Source: Pelagibius sp. Alg239-R121
Lineage (GTDB): Bacteria; Pseudomonadota; Alphaproteobacteria; Kiloniellales; Kiloniellaceae
Assembly: GCF_947331435.1 (NCBI RefSeq)
Contig: NZ_CAMZOF010000006.1
Location: forward strand, 124,001 to 188,000
DNA length: 64,000 bases
Direction of reading: 5' to 3'
Positions 8,852-17,616 of the stretch are shown here, one piece after another. Under the pieces are notes generated by a model that searched no databases, was not told where the DNA came from, and was given only the letters and a program-made list of their open reading frames with translations. The first letter of the stretch is position 1. Every line of letters begins with the position of its first letter. Made by a program: the position numbers and the translations under genes.

Positions 8852-9382
8852 ATGGCAAGAAACGTAGAAGTAAAAGCGCGCGTGCGTGATTTCGGCAAAG
8901 TGCGGCAGCGGGCGGCAGAGCTGTCTGGCGGATTGCCGGAAATCATAGAGCAAGAAGATGTGTTCTTTCAGACGAGGCAAGGGCGATTGAAACTGAGGCG
9001 GCTGGCACAGAATGTCGGCGAACTTATTTTTTATAACAGGCCCGATGTTTCCGGCCCAAAAACAAGCACATATTCGATCAGCCATACAGATGACCCTGCG
9101 CAGTTAAGGACCGTATTGGCGGATGCGTTGGGTGAAACGGTGCATGTGAAGAAAGTTCGAGAATTGTATCTCGTGGGACCGGCCCGCATTCATCTCGACG
9201 TGGTTGAGGGGCTGGGTGAGTTTTTGGAGTTGGAAGTCATTTTGGGCGCGGGGGAATCTGAACAATTTGGCGAAACCATTGCTCTTGATCTGATGAAAAA
9301 ACTGGGCATCGACGAGTCCGAGCTTGTCGAAGGCGCGTACGCCGACCTCCTTTCAAAGACCGCGGCACCTGTTGCGCCATAA
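8852..9382 (+). CDS. CYTH domain protein (class IV adenylate cyclase-like)
   Basis: 176 residues from ATG 8852 (SD AGGTGA). It starts MARNVEVKARV, the CYTH signature, with Asn in place of the first Glu of ExExK. Basic strands LKLRRLAQN and VHVKKVRELYLV and the acidic HLDVVEGLGEFLELEV follow, which together line the triphosphate/metal tunnel. The fold includes class IV adenylate cyclases, thiamine triphosphatases and inorganic triphosphatases; which activity applies here is not decidable. A GTG at 8837 would add five residues. It is transcribed singly. Confidence 0.8.
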   Translation: MARNVEVKARVRDFGKVRQRAAELSGGLPEIIEQEDVFFQTRQGRLKLRRLAQNVGELIFYNRPDVSGPKTSTYSISHTDDPAQLRTVLADALGETVHVKKVRELYLVGPARIHLDVVEGLGEFLELEVILGAGESEQFGETIALDLMKKLGIDESELVEGAYADLLSKTAAPVAP

Positions 9383-9458
9383 ATTGCGCAAGGTCCAGCG
9401 TTGTTGATTGTTGATTTTGCAGTGAACCGCCGGGAATTCCCGCAATCTCGCAAATGCA

Positions 9459-9497
9459 GCAGTAAAGTTACTGCAGGCTGATAAAGGAAATTACTGC
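9459..9497. promoter_or_regulatory. Palindrome GCAGTAA-N2-TTACTGC plus an extra half-site
   Basis: A perfect 7-2-7 inverted repeat at 9459-9474, with a third TTACTGC at 9491-9497, 23 bp further on. It lies ~110 bp upstream of the SnoaL-like gene. Repeated half-sites at about two helical turns are typical of a regulator binding site, though a hairpin at the end of the CYTH transcript is possible. Confidence 0.4.
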
Positions 9498-9585
9498 ATC
9501 CGTGCGATACCACGCGGTAGGCTTGCGTGATTAGCCTGTAACCCTGTTGGCCAATTCCGGCTACCACCACATGGGGGATTTATCA

Positions 9586-9999
9586 ATGACGCAAGAACAA
9601 ACGGCGCGCGACTTCTTTGAGGCCTGCGAGACGGGCAAGGGTTGGGACGTGTGTCACAGCTGGTGTCACGACGGCGCGACCTTCTCCTGCCAGGCGGATG
9701 CTCTGGCCGATACGACCACCCTGGCGGCCTATGCCGACTGGATGAAGGGTCTGTTGGGGCCAATTCCGGATGGCCGCTACGAACTCAAGGCCTTTGCTTC
9801 GGACGTTGAACGGGGAAGTGTTGTTGCCGCGGCCGTATTTCACGGGACACAAACCGGCGAAGGCGGTCCGGTCGCACCGACGGGTAAATCCGTGGCATCA
9901 GAGTACGCTTATGTCATGGTGTTTGATGGTGGCAAGATCAGTCACATGACCAAGATCTGGAACGACGTCCAAGCACTGCGCGCACTTGGCTGGGGCTAG
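9586..9999 (+). CDS. SnoaL-like / NTF2-fold protein
   Basis: 137 residues from ATG 9586, preceded by GGGGGA; in-frame starts at 9547 and 9571 lack a comparable site. The length and pattern (TARDFFEACETGKGW at the start, SEYAYVMVFDGGKISHMTKIW at the end) fit the small alpha+beta barrel used by SnoaL-type cyclases, ketosteroid isomerases and many polyketide or stress-related proteins. No substrate can be named. No operon partner is obvious. Confidence 0.7.
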   Translation: MTQEQTARDFFEACETGKGWDVCHSWCHDGATFSCQADALADTTTLAAYADWMKGLLGPIPDGRYELKAFASDVERGSVVAAAVFHGTQTGEGGPVAPTGKSVASEYAYVMVFDGGKISHMTKIWNDVQALRALGWG

Positions 10000-10039
10000 T
10001 GCGTTGGCGCATATTGGTCTTGGGTTCTAGTTTCAAAAC

Positions 10040-10222
10040 TTGGGCTCCGTGGGCGACAATCTCGTTGTCGCCTTCGGATTTGACTATGCCGAGATCGGCT
10101 TTCTGATTGTCCTGTTCAACGCAGGCTATGTCGTGTACCTCGCCTTCGGTCCCAAGATGCTGGTCGCTATGGGTGCTTCGGTGTTGGGCACCGGCCCGAT
10201 GATTCCCTGGTTTTTGGGATGA
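10040..10222 (+). pseudogene. Possible remnant of a membrane transporter
   Basis: A TTG-started 60-codon frame encodes a hydrophobic stretch (YAEIGFLIVLFNAGYVV and later GPKMLVAMGASVLG) that looks like one or two transmembrane helices of an MFS-type carrier, then stops. There is no ribosome site and no continuation in any frame. It may be a decayed transporter fragment or chance; support is weak. Confidence 0.22.
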
Positions 10223-10355
10223 TTTGTTGGCAAGCGTGGTGCCCGCTGCACTCGCTTTCCGACACGTCAAGCCACGCTTTGCGGGAACGAATGGAAAGGG
10301 AGACTGGGAACGTATGCTCGAAAAGCCATCGTGACCAAACATAGTGTGGGCAGGG

Positions 10356-10652
10356 TTACTTCCGGTCCTTCGACCGCTCATGTTCGTTGAAGAATTCCAA
10401 GGCTTCACATTGAGCTGCAAATTCAGCTGCGATCTGTCCCCAGTCGTCTTTCATTCCGACGTCTGCGCCGGCATCTACAAAAAGCGTAACAGTAACGGGA
10501 TTTTCGTTAACCCTCATCGCTCGGTGAAACGGTAATACGCCATCGTTATCGCGCGCGTTTTCGCCAGCGCCAACATCAAACAACACCGCGCCCTTCCGGT
10601 GAGGCGCTCTGGTCAAGCGAATGGATTGGCTGCTAGTCTGTGGAAGCAGCAA
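10356..10652 (-). pseudogene. Ankyrin-repeat protein, truncated remnant
   Basis: 98 codons containing about two ankyrin repeats: GAGENARDNDGVLPFHRA and, after a short gap, LFVDAGADVGMKDDWGQIAAEFA. These match the family pattern of G-A-D-x-N, D-x-x-G-x-T-P-L-H-x-A, except that Thr-Pro-Leu has become Leu-Pro-Phe. The first ~22 residues do not resemble ankyrin or a signal peptide, so the original 5' part seems to have been lost. Most ankyrin proteins have four or more repeats. Whether the short frame is still expressed is unknown. Confidence 0.45.
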
Positions 10653-10724
10653 CTCGTCAGGCCGCGTGAGTTCGCAGAGTAGTGTCCAGAATCTTTGAAC
10701 CTGTCATCGAGGTAGAGAATCGAG

Positions 10725-11525
10725 ATGCCACTATCGAGTCGATACGTTGGAATTGGAGCACTGTTAAAAAGACTAACGCTGTGCATCTGCTTTGTTTATG
10801 CAGTCTGCGGATCGCGGGACGTGCTAGCCGAGGATAAATTCGACACGATTTATTTTGCCGAGGAGGCGAACTGGCCACCGTACACGCCGAATGCCTATGG
10901 CATTGCAGAAGAAGGATTGTCGCTTGAGTTGATGGAAGCGATTTTCTCTCAATTGAACTTAGAAGTTGAGGTGGAATTAGTGCCGCAGAGGCGCATGTTG
11001 CAATATATGCGGCTTGGAACAAAAGATGCTGTCACAGTGATAACCAAAAGCCCAGAAAGACTGAGGTATCTTGAGTATACTGATCCTATTATTTCGACAG
11101 ATAGAGGTTTGATTTACTATCTGTCTGATCGAAAAGAACCATTCGAGTGGCGGAGGTACAGAGACCTCCAAGGTCTAAGGATAGGTGCAGTTTCTGGCCA
11201 CAACTACGGTGTTGAATTTAATCAAGCCGTTGAGGAGTTTGATCTTGATATGGTTGAGGTGGGTCGTGTGGTGCAAAATTTCGATATGCTATTAGCAGGG
11301 CGAATAGATATTTTTCTGGCGGCAGAAAGCACGGCAAACGAGTTTCTAAGTAATACGAAGTACAATGGAAAAATTACGTCTGCAAAAAAGCCGACACGAG
11401 AAATCAGCTTCCATATCGCCTTCTCAAAAAAATCGCGTGCGAAAGTGTTAATACCTCGCGTGAATGGCGTGATCCAGAAGATGCGTGCTGATGGATCGCT
11501 GCAGGCCATCGTCGATAAGTATTAA
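10725..11525 (+). CDS. Periplasmic solute-binding protein family 3 (amino-acid type), orphan
   Basis: 266 residues with an N-terminal hydrophobic signal (RLTLCICFVYAVC, cleavage near VLA). The SBP_bac_3 fold follows: FAEEANWPPYTP, GLSLELMEAIF, TKSPERLRYLEYTDPI, LQGLRIGAVSGHNYG and, at the end, MRADGSLQAIVDKY. No permease or ATPase lies next to it. Such orphans often feed a distant transporter or act as a sensor input. Base composition is clearly more AT-rich than in flanking genes (many AAA, TTA, ATA codons), which together with the adjacent gene remnants suggests transfer. Confidence 0.75.
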   Translation: MPLSSRYVGIGALLKRLTLCICFVYAVCGSRDVLAEDKFDTIYFAEEANWPPYTPNAYGIAEEGLSLELMEAIFSQLNLEVEVELVPQRRMLQYMRLGTKDAVTVITKSPERLRYLEYTDPIISTDRGLIYYLSDRKEPFEWRRYRDLQGLRIGAVSGHNYGVEFNQAVEEFDLDMVEVGRVVQNFDMLLAGRIDIFLAAESTANEFLSNTKYNGKITSAKKPTREISFHIAFSKKSRAKVLIPRVNGVIQKMRADGSLQAIVDKY

Positions 11526-11976
11526 CGCTGTTTCTCTGCAGCCACGAGATTGGTGCAGATGTAAACTTCCAAGCAACGTCGTAACTCAGAAAGTGAACCT
11601 GCAGATATCCCTGTCGGTATCAGTGAGAAAGCATCCAGCCTGCACCTATACCAGAGGCCCAAATCGACATAAGCAACCCTAAAACGGATGTTTTGGAATA
11701 AAAACCTGACATAGAGGCCGGCACCGTTTTATCGGCACGGCAGAGGTTCTTTACTTGCAAGGTTCAGGATCGCGAGATCCATGCTTCCAATGTTCCATGC
11801 GAGACTGTCGCGCCTGCTTACAAGCAGAACAAACTCCCTATTTGCTCAGATACAACAACTGCACTCCCGTATCCGAAGGCTTTGTCCCTCCTTTGGTAGC
11901 GTTGTGAGAAATTCTGGAATATGGGACCATTGCTCATCGGCGTATCAAGTGAGGTGATGACAAAGGAGCTTGGTGC
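11526..11976. other. Intergenic region without recognisable gene
   Basis: About 450 bp with no supported coding frame. Minor dyads are present (AAAAC-ggat-GTTTT at 11681-11694; GGATC-GCGA-GATCC around 11767-11780), none with a clear T-run. The last 20 bases contain AAAGGAG, the ribosome site of the MOSC gene. Confidence 0.5.
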
Positions 11977-12759
11977 ATGAAAATAGGAACAATCGAGAGT
12001 ATCTGGCGCTATCCGGTAAAAGGCATGCGGGGGGAAGAGATTTCCCATGTCTATACGGGTTTCGCCGGCCTGATGGGCGACCGGGTCTACGGGGTGATTG
12101 CCGCGGACGGCGATCCGGCCTTTCCCTGGCACACGGGCCGAGATCAGGAGGAATTCGTTCTTTACGAGGCCAGCTTCCGCTCCGGCGACGCGCTGCTCAT
12201 GCCGGAGAACCTGGACGCCTTCGAGGGCCTGGCGCCCGGCATTAAACCGGTCGACCCGAGCGCCGAAGCCTTTAAGGTTGACGTGAAAACGCCCGGTGGC
12301 GCCACCAACGACATCGACAGTCCGGAATTCCTGGCAGACCTTCAAGAGACCGCCGGCCGGTCGCTGAAGGTACATATGACGCAGAAGGGGCAGCATGACT
12401 GCCGCCCGGTCTCGATCTTCTCGCTGTCGGCTGCCGCTAAGTTGGGCGAGGAAGTCGGCATGGAGATCGATAAGCGCCGCTTTCGGGCGAACTTTTATGT
12501 CGAGTGGGAGAATCAGGACGATCCCTACTATGAATTCTCGCTGGTCGGAAAAAATTTGAAGATTGGAGAGCGTCTGGAAGTGGCGGTGATCGAGCGTGAT
12601 CCGCGCTGCAAGATGATCACGCTCGACCCCGATACTTCGGAGGAATCGCCGAAGCTCTTGCAGCATGTCAGCCGGAACCATGGCGGCGATGCCGGAGTGT
12701 TCGCGGCGGTTCTGCAAGAGGGCCGCGTGAAGAAGGGTGATCCGATTTTCCTGACATGA
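11977..12759 (+). CDS. MOSC domain protein (mARC/YcbX-like molybdenum-cofactor sulfurtransferase fold)
   Basis: 260 residues. The N-terminal beta-barrel opens with IGTIESIWRYPVKGMRGEE, characteristic of MOSC_N. The MOSC core follows with FSLSAAAKLGEEVG, DKRRFRANFYVE and the conserved Cys of RDPRCKMITLDPDT, which in mARC/YcbX ligates molybdenum. The family reduces N-hydroxylated compounds using electrons from a ferredoxin-type partner. There is no fused 2Fe-2S domain here, but the next gene, overlapping by 4 bp, supplies both flavin and 2Fe-2S domains. The ribosome site AAAGGAG is ideal. Confidence 0.85.
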   Translation: MKIGTIESIWRYPVKGMRGEEISHVYTGFAGLMGDRVYGVIAADGDPAFPWHTGRDQEEFVLYEASFRSGDALLMPENLDAFEGLAPGIKPVDPSAEAFKVDVKTPGGATNDIDSPEFLADLQETAGRSLKVHMTQKGQHDCRPVSIFSLSAAAKLGEEVGMEIDKRRFRANFYVEWENQDDPYYEFSLVGKNLKIGERLEVAVIERDPRCKMITLDPDTSEESPKLLQHVSRNHGGDAGVFAAVLQEGRVKKGDPIFLT

Positions 12760-13844
12760 ACGACCGTCAAGAAGATGAAGACGCCGCCGGGCCGTCCTAC
12801 CACAGGCTGACGGTAAGGGCGGTCCGCGATGAAACAGCGGATGCCAAAAGCTTCGTGCTCATTCCCGAGCGGCATGAGACGGCGCTCTATCGTTACAGGC
12901 CGGGGCAATTCCTGAGCTTTCGTATTCCTCATGAGGTAGGTCCGATAGTCCGCAGCTACTCGCTGTCGAGTGCGCCCGGCACGGATCCCGATATGACGGT
13001 CTGCGTTAAACGCGTGGTCGGCGGGCGCGGTTCGAACTGGTTCAACGATCACCTGCGCACCGGTGCGCGTATCGAAGCCACGCGACCGGCCGGCCGTTTC
13101 GTCCTGCGGGACAACGACAAGCCATTGCTGCTGATTGCCGGGGGCAGTGGCATCACGCCCTGCATATCGCTCATCAAACAGGCCTTGGCCGAGACGGGGC
13201 GGCGCGTGAAGCTGATCTACGCAAATCAAAACGCCGCCTCGGTGATTTATCGCGCGACTTTGGATCTGCTGGAGAGCCGCTTTGACGGGCGATTTACATG
13301 CCAGCATTGGCTGGATGACGATCGCGGCTTCCTGACCGCCGACGACGTCATGGCCGCGGCGGAGGGATGGGAATGCGCCGACAGCTATATCTGCGGTCCT
13401 GCTCCTTTGATGGATATGACCGAGGAAACCTTGGGCCGGCAGTTCGGGGGTGATGCGGTAATCCTGACCGAGCGTTTCCTGTCGCCTGATGATCCTGTCC
13501 AGCCTGCCGTTCCTGCCTCGGCGGAACCTGTTCCGGCACCCGCGGCAGCGTCGCCCTTTGTCCAGCACGCGTGGTTCCGGCTGTCGCTTGACGGCGAGGA
13601 CCATTCCGTGCCGATTGCCGAAGGCCAGACTCTGCTTCAGGCTGCGCTCGCCTTCGGGGTCGACGTGCCCAGTTCCTGTACCGAAGGGCATTGCGGAACC
13701 TGCATGGCCCAACTGCGCTCCGGTGAGGTAACGATGGCATCGACCCGGGCGCTGTCGAAACGCAATATCGCGCGGGGTTACGTGCTTGCCTGCCAATCCA
13801 CGCCTTCGTCGACCGCCGAGATCTGGTTGGATTTCGATCTCTGA
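12756..13844 (+). CDS. Ferredoxin-NAD(P)H reductase with C-terminal 2Fe-2S ferredoxin domain
   Basis: 362 residues. Residues ~18-110 form the FAD domain (RSYSLSSAPG binds flavin) and ~120-235 the NAD(P)H domain (LLIAGGSGITPCISLI and CGPAPLMD). A Pro/Ala linker leads to a plant-type 2Fe-2S domain with the cluster cysteines in SSCTEGHCGTCMAQL and LACQS. This layout matches PaaE/phenol-hydroxylase-type reductases. The start ATG overlaps the MOSC stop (ATGA), so the two proteins are co-translated. The most economical reading is that it delivers NAD(P)H electrons to the MOSC protein. Confidence 0.88.
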   Translation: MNDRQEDEDAAGPSYHRLTVRAVRDETADAKSFVLIPERHETALYRYRPGQFLSFRIPHEVGPIVRSYSLSSAPGTDPDMTVCVKRVVGGRGSNWFNDHLRTGARIEATRPAGRFVLRDNDKPLLLIAGGSGITPCISLIKQALAETGRRVKLIYANQNAASVIYRATLDLLESRFDGRFTCQHWLDDDRGFLTADDVMAAAEGWECADSYICGPAPLMDMTEETLGRQFGGDAVILTERFLSPDDPVQPAVPASAEPVPAPAAASPFVQHAWFRLSLDGEDHSVPIAEGQTLLQAALAFGVDVPSSCTEGHCGTCMAQLRSGEVTMASTRALSKRNIARGYVLACQSTPSSTAEIWLDFDL

Positions 13845-13936
13845 GGTGCAACAGATATCAGGTGCCGGACCGACTCTGACTACACGTCGGTAAGGTGATT
13901 CCGCGTGCAGTCGTTCATGACGGAAACGATCAAAAG

Positions 13937-15157
13937 CTAAATTTCAGTAGGCGTGGGGCGAGGCGAAAGGCTGGTGTAGCTATTCACATTTCGAAGCTGA
14001 CTGAACAACGCGGCGGCAAAGGAACAACAAAAGGCCAGGAGAACGAACATCATACCGGCGCGCGGTGACAGAGTTCCGACGATAACGCCGCCAGCCAGCG
14101 CGCCGAGAGGGCGCACGCCGTAAATTGCCGTTTGGATGACTGCGTTAACACGCCCGAGCATGTGACCCGGTGTCACGAGTTGTCGGATCGAGTTTTGTGT
14201 GATGAGCCACATGGCGGGACCGAACCCCACCAGAAAGAAGGCGGCATAGATGGCTTCGACGGGGCCTGTTGCCGGAATGCAGAGCAGTGCCAGTGCGGCC
14301 AGCAGCGAACTCCCCGGCCCAAAGAGCAGGATGACGTTGGGAGAGACCCTGTGGGACAGCCGGCCTGCCATCCAGGATCCGGCGACGGCTGCGACCCCAA
14401 AGGCTGACAAGGCAATTCCAAAAACACCTGGGTCCATGCGATAGAATTCGACGATGAGCGGCACCATCACGACAAGCAAGGCGGCAAAAGCCAGGTTCCA
14501 GAAAACGGCGCAAAGCGAAATCGGGCGTAGCAGCTGATGGCGAACAACGAACCTGCCGCCTTCGATAATCATGCGCAGCACGTTCTCTTTTTTTCGGGAA
14601 AAGCCATCGAAGTGCGGTAGACCGGCGACAAAGAAAAAGGCTGTTGCTGCGCATACGATGGCTGCCGGGAATATAAATCTTGCCGTATTTTCGTCGATGA
14701 GAAGGCCGATGGCGAGGGGGATGGCAAAGGAGGAAACCGCGCGCGGAATCTCGATCCTTGAGTTCGCTTTGGCGAGCTGGGTCGCTGCAGCAATGCGGGG
14801 GATGATCGATAGACTCACGAGGACGAACAGAACGATTCCGAAGCCGGATAGTGTTACTGTAACTGCGAACCAGATTGCACTGACGGCATAAACACTCACC
14901 GCGACGCCGGCAAAACCCAGAAATGAGATTGCCGTTGCCGCGATGGCAACATACTTGGCCTGAATCTCGTCCACGATCAGCCCTGAGGGGATCGATCCCA
15001 AGAGGTGCGCCATTGATTGGCAGGCAACAAGAACACCGATGAATTCAGGGGACGCTTTAAAGATCAAAGCGGCAACAAGCGGTACAGACACCAGCGCAAT
15101 CTGATCCGCCACGTGCATACCGTAGGCCGAGAACGTCAAGCGATTGAGTGTCTGCAT
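13937..15157 (-). CDS. Major facilitator superfamily transporter
   Basis: 406 residues from ATG 15157 with about twelve hydrophobic segments and the MFS loop pattern (SIPSGLIVDE; GSWMAGRLSHRVSP; PGHMLGRVNAVIQ). The overall look resembles the MFS_3/EntS-type drug and siderophore exporters. The substrate cannot be assigned. An inverted repeat TAGGTT-N6-AACCTA (15172-15189) sits 15 bp upstream of the start and may be an operator. It converges with the reductase gene. Confidence 0.85.
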   Translation of the reverse strand: MQTLNRLTFSAYGMHVADQIALVSVPLVAALIFKASPEFIGVLVACQSMAHLLGSIPSGLIVDEIQAKYVAIAATAISFLGFAGVAVSVYAVSAIWFAVTVTLSGFGIVLFVLVSLSIIPRIAAATQLAKANSRIEIPRAVSSFAIPLAIGLLIDENTARFIFPAAIVCAATAFFFVAGLPHFDGFSRKKENVLRMIIEGGRFVVRHQLLRPISLCAVFWNLAFAALLVVMVPLIVEFYRMDPGVFGIALSAFGVAAVAGSWMAGRLSHRVSPNVILLFGPGSSLLAALALLCIPATGPVEAIYAAFFLVGFGPAMWLITQNSIRQLVTPGHMLGRVNAVIQTAIYGVRPLGALAGGVIVGTLSPRAGMMFVLLAFCCSFAAALFSQLRNVNSYTSLSPRPTPTEI

Positions 15158-15171
15158 GGGCACTGCCTTCG

Positions 15172-15189
15172 TAGGTTTTTCAGAACCTA
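15172..15189. promoter_or_regulatory. Inverted repeat just upstream of the MFS transporter
   Basis: TAGGTT-TTTCAG-AACCTA, 15 bp before the transporter start codon on the minus strand. It is suitably placed for a local repressor site or a leader hairpin. Confidence 0.3.
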
Positions 15190-15266
15190 GAAGGCAGATG
15201 CTCTAAGCGGCTATCCGTTTCTTGTGCGCTCGTGTTTTCAAACGGACAGGTTGAGGACCGGCGCGT

Positions 15267-17342
15267 TTAGTTCTCGTTCTCCCGCTCGGCCTTAACTTTG
15301 GCCCGTGCCTCTTCGATTTCGCGTTCACGCAAATAGTCGTCGGTTGTCTTGGGGATCGGGCGGTCTCCAGAGACGAAGGGGCTGTCCTTGGCCTGGAACT
15401 GAGAGACAACGCGGCAGTCTTCGCACATCTTGATGCGCTCGATGGCTTCCGGGTTCTGGAACATGGAATGCTTGTTCCCGAGCTTCTCGACAATCTTCTC
15501 GATTGAGCCTTTGGAGCCGAAGGGCTTGCCGCAGCTGACGCATTCAAACGGCTCTTCTTCTTTTACGACCTTGGCGTTACGCGCATCGGGCGTAAAGTTC
15601 ATGCGTGGCTCCAACGCCATCACACTTTCCGGACAGGTCGCGACGCAAAGACCGCACTGGATGCAGGCGGATTCCTGAAAGCTGAGCTGGGGCTTATCCG
15701 GGTTATCGATCAGCGCCCCGGTTGGACATGTGCTTACACAAGCGAGGCAGAGCGTGCAGCCCTCGGCGCCGATTTCGACCGAGCCAAAAGCTGCACCGCC
15801 GGGGAGGGGCAGCACGTCGATCGGGGCCGGAGCCTTGGCATGGAGGTGCTCAACGGCCATGCGCGTGTTTGTGCGTTTACCGCTCATCAGCAGGAAGGAG
15901 GCGGTTTCGGCCTGATTGCGCGCAGTGAGTTGACCGAGGCGTCCGGCAAGCGCGTCCGGATCTGTTTCGATCAGAAGATCGGTTCGGCCGCCGCCATAAC
16001 CCAGGCCTTCCATGACCGCTTCGGCCATGCCTATCTGGGAGGCCAGGCCCGCCAGTTCGCTTTGTTGCTGTGGCGAGGCCAGCAGCAAGACCTGGCTTGT
16101 TCCATAGGCATAAGCAGCAGATATAATGTCGAAGCCGACCTGGGTGACTTCGGTGACCGCGAAGGGAATAACATTGGCCGGCAACCCAGCGCCGAAGCGA
16201 GCGACCAGGCCGATCAAAGGCGCGCCGTGCTTTTCGTCGTGGATCAGCAGGATCGGGGCTTCACCGCCCGCGGTCCGATAACTGGTCAGCAAAACGCGCA
16301 GACGTTCCATAATGTCCGTGGCGGCGGGAACTGCGTAACCCGCGGCGCCCGTCGGGCAGACCGCGCTGCAGGAGCCGCAGCCGGCGCAGACGAAGGGATC
16401 GAACTCTACGACGTCGCCGGCGGGCGCAATTGCGCCGGTTGGGCAAACCTCCAGGCAGCGGGTGCAACCCTGTTTGCGACTGCGCGAGTGGGCGCAGATA
16501 TCGGCATCGAACTTGACGTAGAGCGGCTTCTCGAATTCACCGTTGAGGTCGCTGAGTTCGAAAAGGGCGCGTTGTACCGCTGCCGGGTCACCGGGATCAG
16601 GCCGGAAGTAGCCATCGCGCTTTTCGGACGCCGTGAAGAGAGGCGTGCCGCCGCAGAGATCGAGAATCAGATCGCATTTCGAAGCTGCGCCGTTCCGGGG
16701 CGCTTCGAACGCCATGGCGCCACGGGCGGAGACGACACTGGGGGCATAGTCGTCAACGATGATCTCGAAGGCACCGAAATGACCCTTTGCCCCGGCGATG
16801 GTTCCTTTAAAGATGGGCACGTCCATTACCTGCGGCGGAACGATCTCGGCAGGCTTGGTCAAGAGAACCGTAACATCGAGCCGATCCGCGAGCTGGCGGG
16901 CGGCTTCGATAGCGGTTTCGTCTCGGCCGTAGACCAGACACGCACCTTCGGACTGCATGGTGACGCTGGGGGCCGGCTTGACCGCGACGGCGGATTCCGC
17001 GAGTAAGGCGGCAATTTTGGGCGTGGCTTTGGCGGCCTGGTCGGACCAGCCGGCGGTCTCTCGAATGTTCACGAAGCGGGCATCGCCTTCATAGCCGGCT
17101 TCTTCGAGGATCTCTTCAAACAGCGGCGCTTCCTGCGTGCAGGCGATGGTGATTGCTGCACCCGAGGCAGCGGTACTCTGTAGATCACCGATCTGGGCGC
17201 GGCAGAGCTGCGAATGTATTTTAGCTGAGCCGTCCTTGCCGCAGGCCTTGGCCAGTGCGTCCCCGCGCAGTGGCATGGTGTTTTCGCAGTTGCAGATGAA
17301 CAACTGCCTGTCGTCGTTCTCCATCGATCCGCCGTTTCCCAT
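15267..17342 (-). CDS. Large 4Fe-4S polyferredoxin of the formate dehydrogenase locus
   Basis: 691 residues. It opens with an ICNCENTMPL motif (residues ~16-25), followed by a long region with no obvious fold. Two adjacent ferredoxin modules appear around residues 285-335 (GCTRCLEVCPTGAI; CAGCGSCSAVCPTGA) and two more around 540-600 (CTLCLACVSTCPTGA; CIQCGLCVATCPESV). The C-terminus has a CVSC...CEDC pair that could bind zinc or iron. There is no signal peptide, so it is cytoplasmic. It is divergent from DUF3305/3306 and accompanies them in many formate dehydrogenase clusters; a role in electron transfer or maturation is inferred. The SD GGAGAG precedes ATG 17342. Confidence 0.85.
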   Translation of the reverse strand: MGNGGSMENDDRQLFICNCENTMPLRGDALAKACGKDGSAKIHSQLCRAQIGDLQSTAASGAAITIACTQEAPLFEEILEEAGYEGDARFVNIRETAGWSDQAAKATPKIAALLAESAVAVKPAPSVTMQSEGACLVYGRDETAIEAARQLADRLDVTVLLTKPAEIVPPQVMDVPIFKGTIAGAKGHFGAFEIIVDDYAPSVVSARGAMAFEAPRNGAASKCDLILDLCGGTPLFTASEKRDGYFRPDPGDPAAVQRALFELSDLNGEFEKPLYVKFDADICAHSRSRKQGCTRCLEVCPTGAIAPAGDVVEFDPFVCAGCGSCSAVCPTGAAGYAVPAATDIMERLRVLLTSYRTAGGEAPILLIHDEKHGAPLIGLVARFGAGLPANVIPFAVTEVTQVGFDIISAAYAYGTSQVLLLASPQQQSELAGLASQIGMAEAVMEGLGYGGGRTDLLIETDPDALAGRLGQLTARNQAETASFLLMSGKRTNTRMAVEHLHAKAPAPIDVLPLPGGAAFGSVEIGAEGCTLCLACVSTCPTGALIDNPDKPQLSFQESACIQCGLCVATCPESVMALEPRMNFTPDARNAKVVKEEEPFECVSCGKPFGSKGSIEKIVEKLGNKHSMFQNPEAIERIKMCEDCRVVSQFQAKDSPFVSGDRPIPKTTDDYLREREIEEARAKVKAERENEN

Positions 17343-17431
17343 AGATACTCTCTCCTCGCCGTCCTGACTTTTGAAGTGTGATTGCTACCTGCCAAAATCT
17401 CACACGTTCGGCTCCGTCTTCTGTACAGATT

Positions 17432-17449
17432 TATGCAATATGATGCATA
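17432..17449. promoter_or_regulatory. 18-bp inverted repeat between divergent fdh operons
   Basis: TATGCA-ATATGA-TGCATA is a perfect 6-6-6 dyad centred in the ~270-bp divergent gap between the polyferredoxin and DUF3305 genes. It is well placed to control both directions. The bound regulator is unknown. Confidence 0.45.
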
Positions 17450-17616
17450 TCCCGACGATCAATCGAGCTGACAACAGCCGGAGTAGAGCACAGAGCCACG
17501 GCTGTCAAAACTCAAACATGTGAATGGGAGTTCGTCTCGAACCTTCACTTAAGCGCTACTTGTCGGGAGAGGATCTTTCGCCCAGACTGTTCAAAGGAAC
17601 AAGGACAGGCGTAAGT

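Noticed and set aside
15840-17006. Plus-strand open frame of 388 codons opposite the polyferredoxin
   Set aside because: The ferredoxin Cys motifs on the minus strand are decisive; the reverse frame has no features.
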